Shown here piece by piece: positions 24,557 to 33,804 of a DNA stretch of 64,000 bases. The stretch comes from Gordonia polyisoprenivorans (GTDB lineage: Bacteria > Actinomycetota > Actinomycetes > Mycobacteriales > Mycobacteriaceae). The notes beneath the pieces were generated by a model. It worked only from the letters and a program-made list of their open reading frames with translations. It ran no database searches and had not been told where the DNA came from. The stretch lies in assembly GCF_017654315.1 (NCBI RefSeq), contig NZ_CP072203.1, forward strand, positions 682,001 through 746,000, read 5' to 3'. The position numbers and the translations under genes were made by a program. Every line of letters starts with the position of its first letter. Within the stretch, counting starts at the first letter, position 1.

Positions 24557-24846
24557 GGTAAATCGGCCCTTCTCGCCTCGTCCCAGTCCGGGCCCAACCC
24601 GACCTGGGCGAGGTGAGCAACGGGATGGCCGCTGTGCAGTGCGACGGTGGCGACGAGGTCGTCGTAGGTCCGGCACACGTGGGTGGCTCCCGTTGCGGTG
24701 CCGACCGTCCACCCCTGAGTGATCACCCTGATGGACAGCCGGGGAGCCAGTGGCGCGAGCCGACGGGCAACCGCCGCCCGCCGACGCGGCCCGCTCACCC
24801 AGCGAGCGGCCCAGTCCACCGGCGCCCCGGCACATCCACCACACAT
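24541..24846 (-). CDS. Small MCGGCAG-type protein, last gene of the amidohydrolase operon
   Basis: A 101-residue protein beginning MCGGCAGAPVDWAARWVSGP, followed by a basic stretch (RRRAAVARRLAPLAPRLS) and a strand-helix segment (IRVITQGWTVGTATGATHVC). Three cysteines could bind a metal, but no family is recognised. Its ATG overlaps the SDR stop by one base (TGATG), so it is coupled to the operon. It is presumably an accessory protein of unknown role. Confidence 0.6.
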   Translation of the reverse strand: MCGGCAGAPVDWAARWVSGPRRRAAVARRLAPLAPRLSIRVITQGWTVGTATGATHVCRTYDDLVATVALHSGHPVAHLAQVGLGPDWDEARRADLPHQRS

Positions 24847-25580
24847 CAGGGCATCACGTCTCCGGAGTTGGGACCCAGGACCTGCCCGACGTACAAATTC
24901 CCGCCCGGATTCGACGCGAGCAGAACCGCGGTCGGTGCCACCTCCTCGGGTGTGCCGAAGCGGCCCAACGGCAATTCGGCACGCTTGGCTCGCTTCCAGT
25001 CGTCGTCGATACCGTCGACCAGGGGCGTCTCGATGGGTCCAGGCGCGATCGCATTGACCAAAACGCCGTCGCCGGCGACCTCCTGCGCGATGGACTTGGT
25101 CATCGCGATGACGCCCGCTTTGGCGGCGGCGTAGTGCGCCAGTGACACTCCACCTTTGATCGCCAATTGCGACGCGACATTGATGATGCGGCCGTCTTTC
25201 TGCGACACCATTGCCGGCAACACCGCCCGGTTGAGCATGAACACACTGGTCAGATCGATGTCGATCGTCTCGCGCCACTGGGCGCTCGTCATCTCGGATG
25301 CCGGCGCCTGGGTGAGAATTCCATGGGAACACACCAGGATGTCGATCCCACCGAGCTGGGCCACCATGTCGGACACGAGGCCAACGATTGCCGACTCCGA
25401 CGTCGCATCGAGAATGACTCCCTCGGAACCGATTTCGGAGGCAACGGTCGCGACCACCGGGTTGCGGTCGGCCAGCACGACGGTGGCGCCGGAGTCGACG
25501 AATGCCGATCCGATCGCCAGGCCGATACCTGATGCGCCGCCGGTCACCAAGGCGCGCTTGCCTTTCAGAAGGTCAGACAT
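24846..25580 (-). CDS. Short-chain dehydrogenase/reductase
   Basis: Classical SDR of 244 residues: TGGASGIG cofactor motif (13-20), CSHGIL in place of the NNAG motif, Ser in INVASQ and catalytic YAAAK near 153-157, then NAIAPGPIETP. It oxidises or reduces an alcohol/carbonyl with NAD(P). The operon of transporter, two SDRs, asparaginase-like and deacetylase-like enzymes suggests catabolism of an amide-containing compound. A GAGGAG Shine-Dalgarno supports the ATG at 25580. Confidence 0.88.
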   Translation of the reverse strand: MSDLLKGKRALVTGGASGIGLAIGSAFVDSGATVVLADRNPVVATVASEIGSEGVILDATSESAIVGLVSDMVAQLGGIDILVCSHGILTQAPASEMTSAQWRETIDIDLTSVFMLNRAVLPAMVSQKDGRIINVASQLAIKGGVSLAHYAAAKAGVIAMTKSIAQEVAGDGVLVNAIAPGPIETPLVDGIDDDWKRAKRAELPLGRFGTPEEVAPTAVLLASNPGGNLYVGQVLGPNSGDVMP

Positions 25581-25593
25581 CTGCGTGCTCCTC

Positions 25594-26358
25594 TCAGTCG
25601 CGCATCGCGGTGGTCAGCGCGCCGTCGACGACGACGGCCTGACCGCTCACGTACGACGCCGCTGGACTCGACAGGAAGCCGATGACCTCGGCGACCTCAC
25701 GCGGATCCCCGACTCGGCCCCAGGGGATGTAATCGCCCGCTCGATCCAGTCCTTCCGGACCGAGCGAATTGATCGCGTCGGAGGACTGTGGCGTGCGGAT
25801 CAGACCCGGGATGACGGCGTTAGCCCGAATCTGTCGGGGCCCGAATTCGACGGCGATGCTGCGGATCAACCCGAGGACACCGGCTTTGGCGGTGGCGTAG
25901 TGGGCGTGATCCTGCCACCCGTATACACCGCCGGCGATCGACGACACCGCGGTCACCGAGCCGCCGGCACCCATGTGACGCAAACCTGCTCGTGCCGTGC
26001 GCATCACACCGTGCAGGTCGACGTCGAGGAGGTCGTGCCACTGCTCGTCGCGCAGGTCCGTGAACGAGGCCTGCCGTAGGATGCCGGCGTTGGCCACCAC
26101 GATGTCGAGCCGACCCCAGGCGGCGACGAGGCTTTCGGCGAACGCATTCACCGAGTCCGTCGATCGGACGTCGACCTCAACGATCTGTCCCTCACCGCCG
26201 GCGTCGTGTACTGCACGTTGAGTGTGTTCGGGGTCGTGCGGATCGCCGCTGAAGGTGCCGATACCCACGCGCACCCCCCGTTCGGCGAGGCAGACCGATG
26301 TCGCTGCCCCGATGCCGGACGCCGCGCCGGTGATCATCGCGACGGGATTCTCACTCAT
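25594..26358 (-). CDS. Short-chain dehydrogenase/reductase
   Basis: A second SDR, 254 residues: TGAASGIG (10-17), VANAGIL, Ser in VSSIAG and YATAK active site, and NAVIPGLIRTP. It is clearly distinct from its neighbour, so the pair likely performs two steps or has two stereo-specificities. The ATG at 26358 overlaps the MFS stop as ATGA; longer upstream starts are rejected. Confidence 0.88.
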   Translation of the reverse strand: MSENPVAMITGAASGIGAATSVCLAERGVRVGIGTFSGDPHDPEHTQRAVHDAGGEGQIVEVDVRSTDSVNAFAESLVAAWGRLDIVVANAGILRQASFTDLRDEQWHDLLDVDLHGVMRTARAGLRHMGAGGSVTAVSSIAGGVYGWQDHAHYATAKAGVLGLIRSIAVEFGPRQIRANAVIPGLIRTPQSSDAINSLGPEGLDRAGDYIPWGRVGDPREVAEVIGFLSSPAASYVSGQAVVVDGALTTAMRD

Positions 26359-27707
26359 GACGTGACCTCGGCGTTCTCGACCGCTGGAGTCGGCGACGAC
26401 ACCTTGCGTGCACCGAGAACGACCACTCCGGAGGCCACCGCGCCGAGCGCGCCCACCCAGAGCGCCGCGGTCGAGTAGCCGATGGATGCCGCGGTCAGGG
26501 CGGTGAGGATGAAGCCCGAGATGATCGCCCCGGGCTGGGACATCGCACCGATGAACGCCGAACCTGTTGCCCGGCAATCGGTGTCGAAGCACTCGGCCTG
26601 GAAGAACATGATGGCCGCGTACGGTCCCAGGAGGAAGAACAGGCCCATCATGTAGGTCACCATGACGTAGAGCTGGCCGGACGGACCGAGCAGCATAGCC
26701 GCGAAGAACACTCCGGCGAGCAGCCAGCCGACCGCGATGGTGTTGCGGCGCCCGAATCGGTCACCCGCCCACCCGTGGGCCAGATATCCGGCAACGGCAA
26801 CGAGATTGGAGACGACGACGAGGAGCAGGGTGCTCGAGGCATCGATGTCCTTGCCCTTCTCCAGCACGGTGGTGCCGAGGACGGAGAACGTCTGGATGCC
26901 AAACCAATTGAGCAACCACGCCGCTGAGAGTACGAGGGTGTTGCGCAGGTGCTTACCCTGGAAGATCCGTTTGAACGGCGCGGCGGTCTGCTCGACGGTG
27001 GCGGTGGCCGTGGCCAGCGCTGCGGCTTCCTCGTCGCGGCCGTCCGCCCGCAGCTTCTTGATGGCCTGATGGGCCTCGAACTGCGGACTTTCCTTGAGCG
27101 AGCGGCAGATCAGGGCAACGATCACCGCGGGAACGGTGGCCAGGAGGAACGCGATGCGCCACGAGTCGGCACCGAAGATCGAGGTCACGATGGCGACGAA
27201 GCCGGCTGCGATGAGCGCGCCCGCGGGCCATCCGGTTTGCACCATCGAGTAGACGAAGCCCTTGCGGCGCTTGATCTTCTCGTCCTCGGTCAGCTCATAT
27301 AGTTCGTTGAGGTAGGTGGCGTTGACCGACTGCTCCGCCAGACCGAGGCCGCTGATCGAGCGCACACCGATCAGTGATCCGGCGCCGAAGGTGGCAGCGG
27401 TCGCGGCCGACGACGCGGCGGTCCCGGCGACGGAGATGATCATGCCCTTGCGTCGTCCCAGCTTGTCGACCATCGGCCCGACGAGGAGCACGACGATCGC
27501 GGTCCCGACGCTGACGAGGGTGGAGACGAGCAGGGCGTGGCTGGTGGTCCAGCCGAACGACTCCTCGATTCGCGGGAGCAATGTCCCGAACAGGATGAAG
27601 TCGTAGACGGCGATTGTCCAGGCGAAGAAGGCGATTCCGGAGGCGCGGCGGGTTTCTCGGCCGGTCACCCGGCGCAGTCCGAGCTGCGTGGAGGATTGGG
27701 TGGGCAT
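26355..27707 (-). CDS. MFS transporter (metabolite symporter type)
   Basis: Twelve-helix major facilitator, 450 residues, of the metabolite:H+ symporter group. The loop 2-3 motif is GPMVDKLGRRKGM, its repeat in the second half AGDRFGRRN, and the central loop is charged (KESPQFEAHQAIKKLRADGRDEE). It would import the operon's substrate (a small organic acid, amide or aromatic). The gene lies 72 bases after the deacetylase-like gene. Confidence 0.85.
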   Translation of the reverse strand: MPTQSSTQLGLRRVTGRETRRASGIAFFAWTIAVYDFILFGTLLPRIEESFGWTTSHALLVSTLVSVGTAIVVLLVGPMVDKLGRRKGMIISVAGTAASSAATAATFGAGSLIGVRSISGLGLAEQSVNATYLNELYELTEDEKIKRRKGFVYSMVQTGWPAGALIAAGFVAIVTSIFGADSWRIAFLLATVPAVIVALICRSLKESPQFEAHQAIKKLRADGRDEEAAALATATATVEQTAAPFKRIFQGKHLRNTLVLSAAWLLNWFGIQTFSVLGTTVLEKGKDIDASSTLLLVVVSNLVAVAGYLAHGWAGDRFGRRNTIAVGWLLAGVFFAAMLLGPSGQLYVMVTYMMGLFFLLGPYAAIMFFQAECFDTDCRATGSAFIGAMSQPGAIISGFILTALTAASIGYSTAALWVGALGAVASGVVVLGARKVSSPTPAVENAEVTS

Positions 27708-27779
27708 CTGAGGGTCTTTCTCGTCAAAGGGTGTGAGAGCGGAGGGGAGGGGGTGACACGTCGTCGGGTCTTTTGCCGG

Positions 27780-28661
27780 TCAGCTCTGGCGCGGCCGGCG
27801 GGACTTGAAGTCGGAGGCGATGGCGTCGAAGGTCGTCCAGGTGACCCCGTCGTGGCCATTGATGTGCTCGATCAGTCGCTCGAGCATCAACAGCACCTGC
27901 GGTCGGCCGGACACATCGGGATGAATGGTGAAAGTGAAGACCGCATAATCCATCTCGCGATACACCCAGTCGAACTGATCGCGCCACATCTCCTCGATGT
28001 GCCGTGGATTGACGAATCCGTGGCTGTTGGGGCTGCCCTTGATGAACATCATCGGAGGCAGGTCGTCGAGATACCAGCTGGCCGGGATCTCGACGAGGTC
28101 GGTCTCCTGACCGCGCTGCAGTGGTTTCATCCAGGTGGCGGCGGGCTGGTCGTAGTCGATGGGTGTCCACGAGTCCCCGACACGCACGTAGTAGGGCTCG
28201 AAATCGCGGTGCATGAGGGAGTGGTCGTAGGCGATGCCACGCTCGATCAGCAGTTCGTTGGTCACCTTGCTGAACTCCCACCACGGTGCGACATATCCGG
28301 TGGGGCGCTTGCCGGTACGGGTGTCGATGAGGTCGATGCAGTGGTCGAGGATCTCCGACTCCTGCTCGCGTGACATCGCGATCGGATTCTCGTGGCTGTA
28401 ACCGTGGAGTCCGATCTCGTGTCCGGCGGCGACCACGGCGTCGAACTGTTCGGGGAACGTCTCGATGGAGTGGCCGGGCCAGAACCAGGTCGCCGGGAGT
28501 TGATGGCGTTCGAGCAGCTGGTTGAGCCGCGGGACCCCGACCTCGCCGGCGAAGATACCGCGGGAGATGTCACCCGGGGAGTTCTCACCGCCGTACGAGC
28601 CGAGCCAGCCGCCGACGGCGTCGACGTCGATCCCGAATGCGACAAAGATGTCCTTGGCCAT
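27780..28661 (-). CDS. PgdA/PuuE-type polysaccharide deacetylase-family hydrolase
   Basis: A 293-residue NodB-fold protein of the HpPgdA/PuuE subgroup. The metal ligands are likely Asp in FGIDVDAV and the His pair in [10 protein letters not shown], with the second-half features [22 protein letters not shown] and [11 protein letters not shown]. Some members of this subgroup are cytoplasmic amidohydrolases or cyclic imide hydrolases rather than sugar deacetylases; no signal peptide is present here, which favours that. The asparaginase-like gene ends one base upstream, so the two act together. Its substrate is inferred to be an imide, ureide or amide. Confidence 0.8.
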   Translation of the reverse strand: MAKDIFVAFGIDVDAVGGWLGSYGGENSPGDISRGIFAGEVGVPRLNQLLERHQLPATWFWPGHSIETFPEQFDAVVAAGHEIGLHGYSHENPIAMSREQESEILDHCIDLIDTRTGKRPTGYVAPWWEFSKVTNELLIERGIAYDHSLMHRDFEPYYVRVGDSWTPIDYDQPAATWMKPLQRGQETDLVEIPASWYLDDLPPMMFIKGSPNSHGFVNPRHIEEMWRDQFDWVYREMDYAVFTFTIHPDVSGRPQVLLMLERLIEHINGHDGVTWTTFDAIASDFKSRRPRQS

Positions 28662-28662
28662 G

Positions 28663-29661
28663 TCAGTCCTCCTGAGTGGGTGTGTAGGTATCGATGATGT
28701 GGGTGAGAGTGGTTGTGATGTCCGATGATTGGGACAGCAGCAGGGAGAGCAGGATGCGTGCCTGGGTGGCCGGCAGTGAACCGGACAGGATCGCGCCGGC
28801 AGCCACCATGTCGGTGCCGCCGCCGTGCCCGTAGACGGCGGCGACCTCGCCGAACGGGACCCGGCTGGCCAGAATTGTCGGGATGCCGTCACCGGCGAGT
28901 TGGCGGCAGGTGTCGACGATCGTCGGGTTGGCGTTGCCGATTCCGGTGCCGGCCAGCACGATTCCGCGTGCACCGGCGGCCACCGCCGCGTTGATCAGGG
29001 TTGCATCGGCGCCGGGGTACACCTCGATGATGTCGACGCGGGTGGAGTCGAAGGCGTCGGTGGGACGGGGGAGCGCAGCGGGTCGCGTGGGCGTTTCTCG
29101 GATGACGACCTTGCCGTCGGCGACCTCGCCCAGCGGCTCACGCGTGGTGGAGCCGAACGCGTCGAGGGCGCGGGTGCGGAGCTTGCGGGTCCCGGCGGCG
29201 GGAAGGATCTGTCCGGCGAAGACGACCAACGTGCCGAGCTTACGGGCATGCGGGTCGGCCGCCACCGCGACCGCGTCGGCCAGATTCCGGGGACCGTCGC
29301 CGTGCGGCGCATCGCTGGCGCGTTGCGCGCCGGTGAGGACGACCGGTCGCGCGTCGGCGTGGACCAGGTCGAGGAGGAAGGCTGTCTCCTCCATGGTGTC
29401 GGTGCCGTGGGTGATGACGATGCCGTCGACGGGATTCTCGGTGCGCTCGAGGAGTTGGGCAACGGTGTCGCTGATCCGGCGTAGGTGCGCAGGCGTCATT
29501 CGGTAGGAGCCCACCGTCATGAGATCGATCGACTCGACCTCCACGTCGGCGAGTCCGGTGGTCCCGAGAAGGTCGGTGACGGTTCGGGTGGCGACGACTC
29601 CGGTTGAGGTCGAAGTGGAGGCGATTGTCCCACCGGTTCCGATGAGGGCAATCCTGTGCAT
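28663..29661 (-). CDS. L-asparaginase-family amidohydrolase
   Basis: A 332-residue type I/II asparaginase-fold enzyme. The two catalytic threonines are in [11 protein letters not shown] near the N-terminus and [17 protein letters not shown] in the first third; the GTGIGNAN stretch is in the C-terminal domain. No signal peptide, hence cytoplasmic. It hydrolyses asparagine or a related side-chain amide. It is the first gene of the operon controlled by LacI sites at 29749-29795. ATG at 29661 is used because the glycine-rich strand begins six residues later. Confidence 0.85.
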   Translation of the reverse strand: MHRIALIGTGGTIASTSTSTGVVATRTVTDLLGTTGLADVEVESIDLMTVGSYRMTPAHLRRISDTVAQLLERTENPVDGIVITHGTDTMEETAFLLDLVHADARPVVLTGAQRASDAPHGDGPRNLADAVAVAADPHARKLGTLVVFAGQILPAAGTRKLRTRALDAFGSTTREPLGEVADGKVVIRETPTRPAALPRPTDAFDSTRVDIIEVYPGADATLINAAVAAGARGIVLAGTGIGNANPTIVDTCRQLAGDGIPTILASRVPFGEVAAVYGHGGGTDMVAAGAILSGSLPATQARILLSLLLSQSSDITTTLTHIIDTYTPTQED

Positions 29662-29748
29662 CAGGGCCACCTCATCGCCGTATCGGCGCACGTCGGAGAC
29701 GGTGGCGCGCTGGGTGTGAACTGGGTCATGCCGATCAGCAAACCACAA

Positions 29749-29762
29749 CACAAACGTTTGTG
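29749..29762. promoter_or_regulatory. LacI-type operator 1
   Basis: CACAAACGTTTGTG, a perfect 14-bp palindrome with the central CG typical of LacI/PurR family sites, 88 bases upstream of the asparaginase-like start. Confidence 0.75.
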
Positions 29763-29763
29763 G

Positions 29764-29773
29764 CAATCGTTTG
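29764..29773. promoter_or_regulatory. LacI-type operator 2 (one mismatch)
   Basis: CAATCGTTTG, the same core as its neighbours with a single mismatch. It abuts operator 1 at 29749-29762. Confidence 0.6.
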
Positions 29774-29785
29774 TGTAAATTGCGC

Positions 29786-29795
29786 CAAACGTTTG
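29786..29795. promoter_or_regulatory. LacI-type operator 3
   Basis: CAAACGTTTG, a perfect 10-bp palindrome 49 bases before the lacI-family ATG. With the other two sites it gives three operators within 47 bases, allowing control of both divergent transcripts. Confidence 0.7.
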
Positions 29796-29844
29796 TGTAA
29801 CGGCTCTTGTAACGTGGGGCACCGACGTCGAGGGAGGAGGCACC

Positions 29845-30855
29845 ATGGGGCGGGTGCGTGGACCCCTGACTTTGCGGATGATCGCCACCGAGCTCGGCGT
29901 CAGCCCATCGACGGTTTCACGAGTGCTGAACACCCCCGGTGACGATGCGTTGCGCTGGGCCTCGGCAGACACGGTTGGACGGATTCGCACCTTCGCCACG
30001 GAGAACGGCTACTCACCCAATCCGCAGGCGTCGAGCCTGCGTACGCGGCGCTCGGGGCTCATCGGGGTGTTGGTGCCGCGTCTCCAGGACTACGTCCTGG
30101 CAACCATCTATGAGGGGATCGAGGAGGCCGCAGGCGAAGCGGGTCTGTCGACGTTCGTGACCAACTCGCTGGACCGGCTCGAGGCGCAGCGCGCACGTAC
30201 CAAGGCGATGATCGACCGTCGGGTCGACGGACTGATCTTCGGTGATGCCCACCTCGATCACGAGTTCCTCGATGAGGTTGACGCACAAGGCATCAAGTTC
30301 ACTCTCGTATCGAGGAGCGCGGGCTCCTATCCGTCGGCGACGGTCGACGACGTACTCGGCGGCCGGCTGGTGGGACAACACCTCGCCGACACCGGCCGTA
30401 AGAAGGTCTGCGTCGTGGCGGGCCTGGAGTTCACCTCGACGGCCAGAGACCGCACGCGTGGTGCGGTGGAAGCGCTGTCCGACAACGGCATCGAGGTTCC
30501 CGAGTCGGCCGTCATCTATTCGGGATTCGACCCTGCCGGTGGCCGACGAGCGGTCGAACAGATCCTCGAGCGAGGCGAGGTGCCGGATGCGCTGTTCGCC
30601 ACCAACGACTTTGCCGCACTGGGTGCGCTCGGCGCGCTGCGTGACGCGGGGTTACGCGTCCCCGACGACGTCGCGCTCGTGGGCTACAACGATACCCCAC
30701 TGGCTTCGGCCGGGGCGTTGCCGCTGACGACGATCCGCTCCCCGATGCACGAGATGGGCAGGCGCGCCGTGGGTTTGCTGATGCAAGTGCTTGCCGGTGA
30801 GGAGCCGGAGTCGGTGCTGCTGGAACCGGAGCTGATCGTGCGGAGCAGTACGTGA
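29845..30855 (+). CDS. LacI-family transcriptional repressor
   Basis: A 336-residue regulator. The DNA-binding head is LTLRMIATELGVSPSTVSRVLN with the hinge helix around NPQASSLRTRRSG; the remaining 270 residues are the periplasmic-binding-protein-like sensor (LIGVLVPRL, DGLIFGDAH, DALFATNDFAALGALGAL, VGYNDTPLAS, TTIRSP). A GGGAGGAGG ribosome site precedes the ATG. It is divergent from the asparaginase/deacetylase operon and, by analogy, should be released by an early pathway metabolite. Confidence 0.88.
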   Translation: MGRVRGPLTLRMIATELGVSPSTVSRVLNTPGDDALRWASADTVGRIRTFATENGYSPNPQASSLRTRRSGLIGVLVPRLQDYVLATIYEGIEEAAGEAGLSTFVTNSLDRLEAQRARTKAMIDRRVDGLIFGDAHLDHEFLDEVDAQGIKFTLVSRSAGSYPSATVDDVLGGRLVGQHLADTGRKKVCVVAGLEFTSTARDRTRGAVEALSDNGIEVPESAVIYSGFDPAGGRRAVEQILERGEVPDALFATNDFAALGALGALRDAGLRVPDDVALVGYNDTPLASAGALPLTTIRSPMHEMGRRAVGLLMQVLAGEEPESVLLEPELIVRSST

Positions 30856-31025
30856 GGAGTTCTCGTAGAGTCGGTTGATTCTCGTTGCCATGCGGCTGTT
30901 GCCGGCGATATCTCGAGAATCCCCCTGAACAAACGACACGTGATCTCCGCTGTAGTGTCGGCCCACTGCGGGAGAATCGGCGCGTAGACAGCCCGTTAAA
31001 CAGGGCATGGCAATGCGGAGGCGAG

Positions 31026-32783
31026 ATGGGTGAGTGGGTTCTGGTCGATGTCGAAACCTCCGGGACGAGTGCGCGCCGCGACCGTGTCCTCAGTCTGGCG
31101 GCGATGACGTTGGACTCGTCCGGGAGAGTGCAGGAAGAGTACGCGACTCTCATTGACGCGGACTGTGATCCCGGTCCGGTGCACATTCATCACCTGACTC
31201 GCGAGCGCCTACGCGGCGCTCCATCGTTCGACGCAACCCTGCCATATCTGGATCGCATGCTCACCGGGCGAACGCTCGTCGCGCACAATGCCTCTTTTGA
31301 CCACGGATTCCTCGTCGAAGAGGCACGCCGATTCGGTGCGACGTTGCCGATCAGTCATCGCTTGTGCACTGTCACGCTTGCGCGGCGATTGCAGTTGAAC
31401 GTACCCAACGTGAAGTTGGGGACGCTCGCGGCGTACTGGGGTATCCCACAGGCAAGCGCCCACGATGCGCGCGACGACGTGAAGACACTGGCGGAAGTCT
31501 TTCGCCACTGCGTTGACCTTGCGAATTCGTTGGGGCTCGGTCTTCCGATCGTTGGCTGTGCGGGCGCGTCTCGTGCATATCCCGACAAAGTGACGCGCGT
31601 GCCCTGCCCATGGCGTGATCCGGGACGCTATAGGTCGACGGTGGGTTTGATTCAGGGCACCAAGGTCGTGATCACTGGTCCAACCCGATTGCCGCGTACG
31701 GAGTTGGGTCGGCGCCTGTCGGACGCCGGGCTCGACGTGATGAACAGTATCAGTGGCAGGACCGGCCTGGTCGTGGCCAACCAGGATGCGCCGGACTCGC
31801 GAAAGCTCCAGCGTGCGGCTGAGCTGGGTATCACTGTGGTCGACGAGAGTACGGTGTTGCGTCTTTGCTCGGATATCGTTGCTGGAGTGCTCAAATCGGC
31901 ACCGGAGTCGATCGAGGTCGTGACGATCATCGATGCTCCGTCGGTCGAGCCGGCGCCAGCGACTCCTGTCCGGGGCCCATGGGCCGGCCGCCGGGTGCTG
32001 GTGATGGGCGGTAGTCATGTCGAGGCGACCGTGATGCGTTCGCGGATCGTTCAATTGGGTGCGGCACCGGCAATCAATCTGACCGCGGGGGTGACCGACG
32101 TACTGCTGCTCGACGGCGGCGCTGGGGATCCACGGATGCCCAGAGTTCGTGACCGATCGTTGACGATCCTTGAGATGCACCACATCGACGCTGCGCTAGG
32201 GATCGGCGCCGATCCGGCTGAGAAGCGCGACGACGCCGACTCATCACAACAGGAGTGGACGCCCGCAATGATGCCTCCTGGCGCGGTGATCGACCTCCCC
32301 GCCGGTCTCATGACGTTCACCGTGAACGTGGCATGGACGGTTGCGCGAGCCAAGTCGCCTGAGGTCGACGTCGTCGCCTTTGAACTCGGTGACGACGAGA
32401 GAGTGTTGTCCGATGATGAGTTCGTGTTCTTCAATCAACCGACGAGTCCCGATGGCGCATTGACTCTGTCCATCGACGGCGACTGTGAGCAAGGTGTCCA
32501 TGTCGACCTGCAGTCCGTGCCCGCCGAGGTCGAGCGCGTCACCATCGGCGCCGCGATCGAAGAGATGACATTCGGAGAGCTGGGTGCTCTGTCGGTCAGT
32601 GTCGATACCCCGGCCGCCACCGTTGCCTCCGCGGTGCTGGACGCCGCGACAACTGAACGGTCGATGATCATCGCCGAGATTTACCGACGAAAGACCCAGT
32701 GGCGGTTGAGGATGCTCGGACAAGGCTATGACGATGACCTCAGTGGCTTCGCGGTTCGTCACGGAGTGGACGTGGAAGAGTAG
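31026..32783 (+). CDS. DnaQ-type exonuclease-BRCT-TerD fusion protein
   Basis: A 585-residue fusion. Residues 1-170: DEDDh 3'-5' exonuclease (VLVDVETSG with the first Asp and Glu; VAHNASFDHGFL; AHDARDDVKTL). About 200-290 is a BRCT domain (QGTKVVITGPTRLPRTELGRRLSDAGLDV). About 315-400 contains a second BRCT-like unit (WAGRRVLVMGGSHVEATVMRSR). The C-terminal 165 residues are a TerD domain (FTVNVAWTVA, VDVVAFELGDDERVLSDDEFVFFNQ, GVHVDLQSVPAEVERVTIGAAI, MIIAEIYRRKTQWRL). TerD proteins bind calcium and belong to the tellurite/stress-response systems. A GGAGG site supports the ATG. The fusion couples nucleic-acid processing to a Ter-type stress module; the target is unknown. Confidence 0.85.
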   Translation: MGEWVLVDVETSGTSARRDRVLSLAAMTLDSSGRVQEEYATLIDADCDPGPVHIHHLTRERLRGAPSFDATLPYLDRMLTGRTLVAHNASFDHGFLVEEARRFGATLPISHRLCTVTLARRLQLNVPNVKLGTLAAYWGIPQASAHDARDDVKTLAEVFRHCVDLANSLGLGLPIVGCAGASRAYPDKVTRVPCPWRDPGRYRSTVGLIQGTKVVITGPTRLPRTELGRRLSDAGLDVMNSISGRTGLVVANQDAPDSRKLQRAAELGITVVDESTVLRLCSDIVAGVLKSAPESIEVVTIIDAPSVEPAPATPVRGPWAGRRVLVMGGSHVEATVMRSRIVQLGAAPAINLTAGVTDVLLLDGGAGDPRMPRVRDRSLTILEMHHIDAALGIGADPAEKRDDADSSQQEWTPAMMPPGAVIDLPAGLMTFTVNVAWTVARAKSPEVDVVAFELGDDERVLSDDEFVFFNQPTSPDGALTLSIDGDCEQGVHVDLQSVPAEVERVTIGAAIEEMTFGELGALSVSVDTPAATVASAVLDAATTERSMIIAEIYRRKTQWRLRMLGQGYDDDLSGFAVRHGVDVEE

Positions 32784-32824
32784 GTTCGGATCAGACAAAC
32801 CGCCCACCCGCGAAGGACCACAGC

Positions 32825-33175
32825 ATGCCTGCCGACAGACTCCTCCGGATGCCGTTCGCCAGCATCTATCCGCTCTACGTGCAGAAGGTCGAGCGGAAAG
32901 GGCACACCCAGGCCGAGGTCGATCAGGTCATCTGCTGGCTCACCGGTTACGACGCCGACGGGCTGCGCAAAGCCGTCGACGTCGAGGTGGATCTGGAGGC
33001 CTTCTTCGCCGAGGCGCCGCAGATGAATCCGAATACGTCGTTGATCACCGGCAAGATCTGCGGGTACCGCGTCGAGGAGATCGACGACCCGCTGATGCAG
33101 AAGATCCGGTACATGGACAAGCTCGTCGACGAGGTGGCGCGTGGGAAGAAGATGACGTCGATCCTGCGGGGGTGA
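32825..33175 (+). CDS. DUF2200-family protein
   Basis: A 116-residue protein of the conserved DUF2200 type: MPFASIYPLYVQKVERKGHTQAEVDQVICWLTGYD, then INxxTSLITGKICGYRVEEIDDP and a helix (LMQKIRYMDKLVDEVARGKKM). Small soluble helical protein with no known biochemical role. AAGGA precedes the ATG. It follows the exonuclease-TerD gene by 41 bases on the same strand. Confidence 0.8.
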   Translation: MPADRLLRMPFASIYPLYVQKVERKGHTQAEVDQVICWLTGYDADGLRKAVDVEVDLEAFFAEAPQMNPNTSLITGKICGYRVEEIDDPLMQKIRYMDKLVDEVARGKKMTSILRG

Positions 33176-33192
33176 GTGCGTTGTCGTCGTGC

Positions 33193-33240
33193 GGGGTCTC
33201 GAGGCTCGGCGCCTGGGGCCCTCGCACCTCGACCATCGGG
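33193..33240. repeat. GGTCTCGAGG palindromic element, copy A
   Basis: GGTCTCGAGGCTCGGCGC followed by an inverted half ending CACCTCGACCATCGGG, between the convergent DUF2200 and flavin reductase genes. The same unit recurs at 41961, 54238 and 62801, and inverted at 62918. Confidence 0.7.
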
Positions 33241-33318
33241 AGGAGGAGCGGGGCGCCGGAGGCCATCGGCAGGGGTGCCGGAGGTCGTCGGGAGGAGAAC
33301 CTCGGCCGCCCAAGGGCG

Positions 33319-33804
33319 TCACGGCCGGACGGTGACGAACCCACCGTCGAGGAAGCCCAGGCAGTCGCCGGTGCGGTAGCCGAAGTCCTCGACGCGGCCG
33401 ACGAACAGCGTGTGGTCGCCGCCGTCGTATTCGGCCCAGGGGGTGCAGGTGAACCAGGAGGCGGTGTCGGCCAGGCGGGGCGCGTGACTGCCCTCGATCC
33501 AGCGGGGTTCCTGGTTGGGCCGGCCGGCGAAGTGCATGGCGAGGTCGCGTTGTTCGGCGCCGAGGACGTTGACAGTGAACGGGTTTCCGGTCAACAGGGC
33601 GTGTGCGCGGACGTTGCGCTGGATGGAGACCAACACCAACGGCGGGTCCATGGACACCGAGGTGAACGAATTGACGGTCAGCCCATGGCGTTTGGTGGTT
33701 CCGTCGGCGTCGGTGCCGTCGAAGGTCACCACGGCGACGCCGGTGGCGAAGCGGCCGAATCCGCCGCGCAGATGAGGGGTGGGTGGTGCGTCGGTGAGGG
33801 TCAT
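33319..33804 (-). CDS. styB: Flavin reductase, StyB/HpaC-like
   Basis: A 161-residue flavin:NADH reductase domain protein: FGRFATGVAVVTF, LTVNSFTSVSMDPPLVLVSI, FTVNVLGAEQRDLAMHFAG, and the C-terminal HTLFVGRVEDF. It reduces FAD for release to a partner oxygenase. The divergent StyA-like oxygenase 300 bases away is the natural partner, although the two genes are not cotranscribed as in pseudomonad styAB. AGGAG lies eight bases before the ATG. Confidence 0.8.
   Translation of the reverse strand: MTLTDAPPTPHLRGGFGRFATGVAVVTFDGTDADGTTKRHGLTVNSFTSVSMDPPLVLVSIQRNVRAHALLTGNPFTVNVLGAEQRDLAMHFAGRPNQEPRWIEGSHAPRLADTASWFTCTPWAEYDGGDHTLFVGRVEDFGYRTGDCLGFLDGGFVTVRP

Noticed and set aside
30885..31025. 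47-codon extension of the exonuclease-TerD protein
   Set aside because: The GGAGG at 31017 and the exonuclease strand directly after ATG 31026 support the shorter protein.
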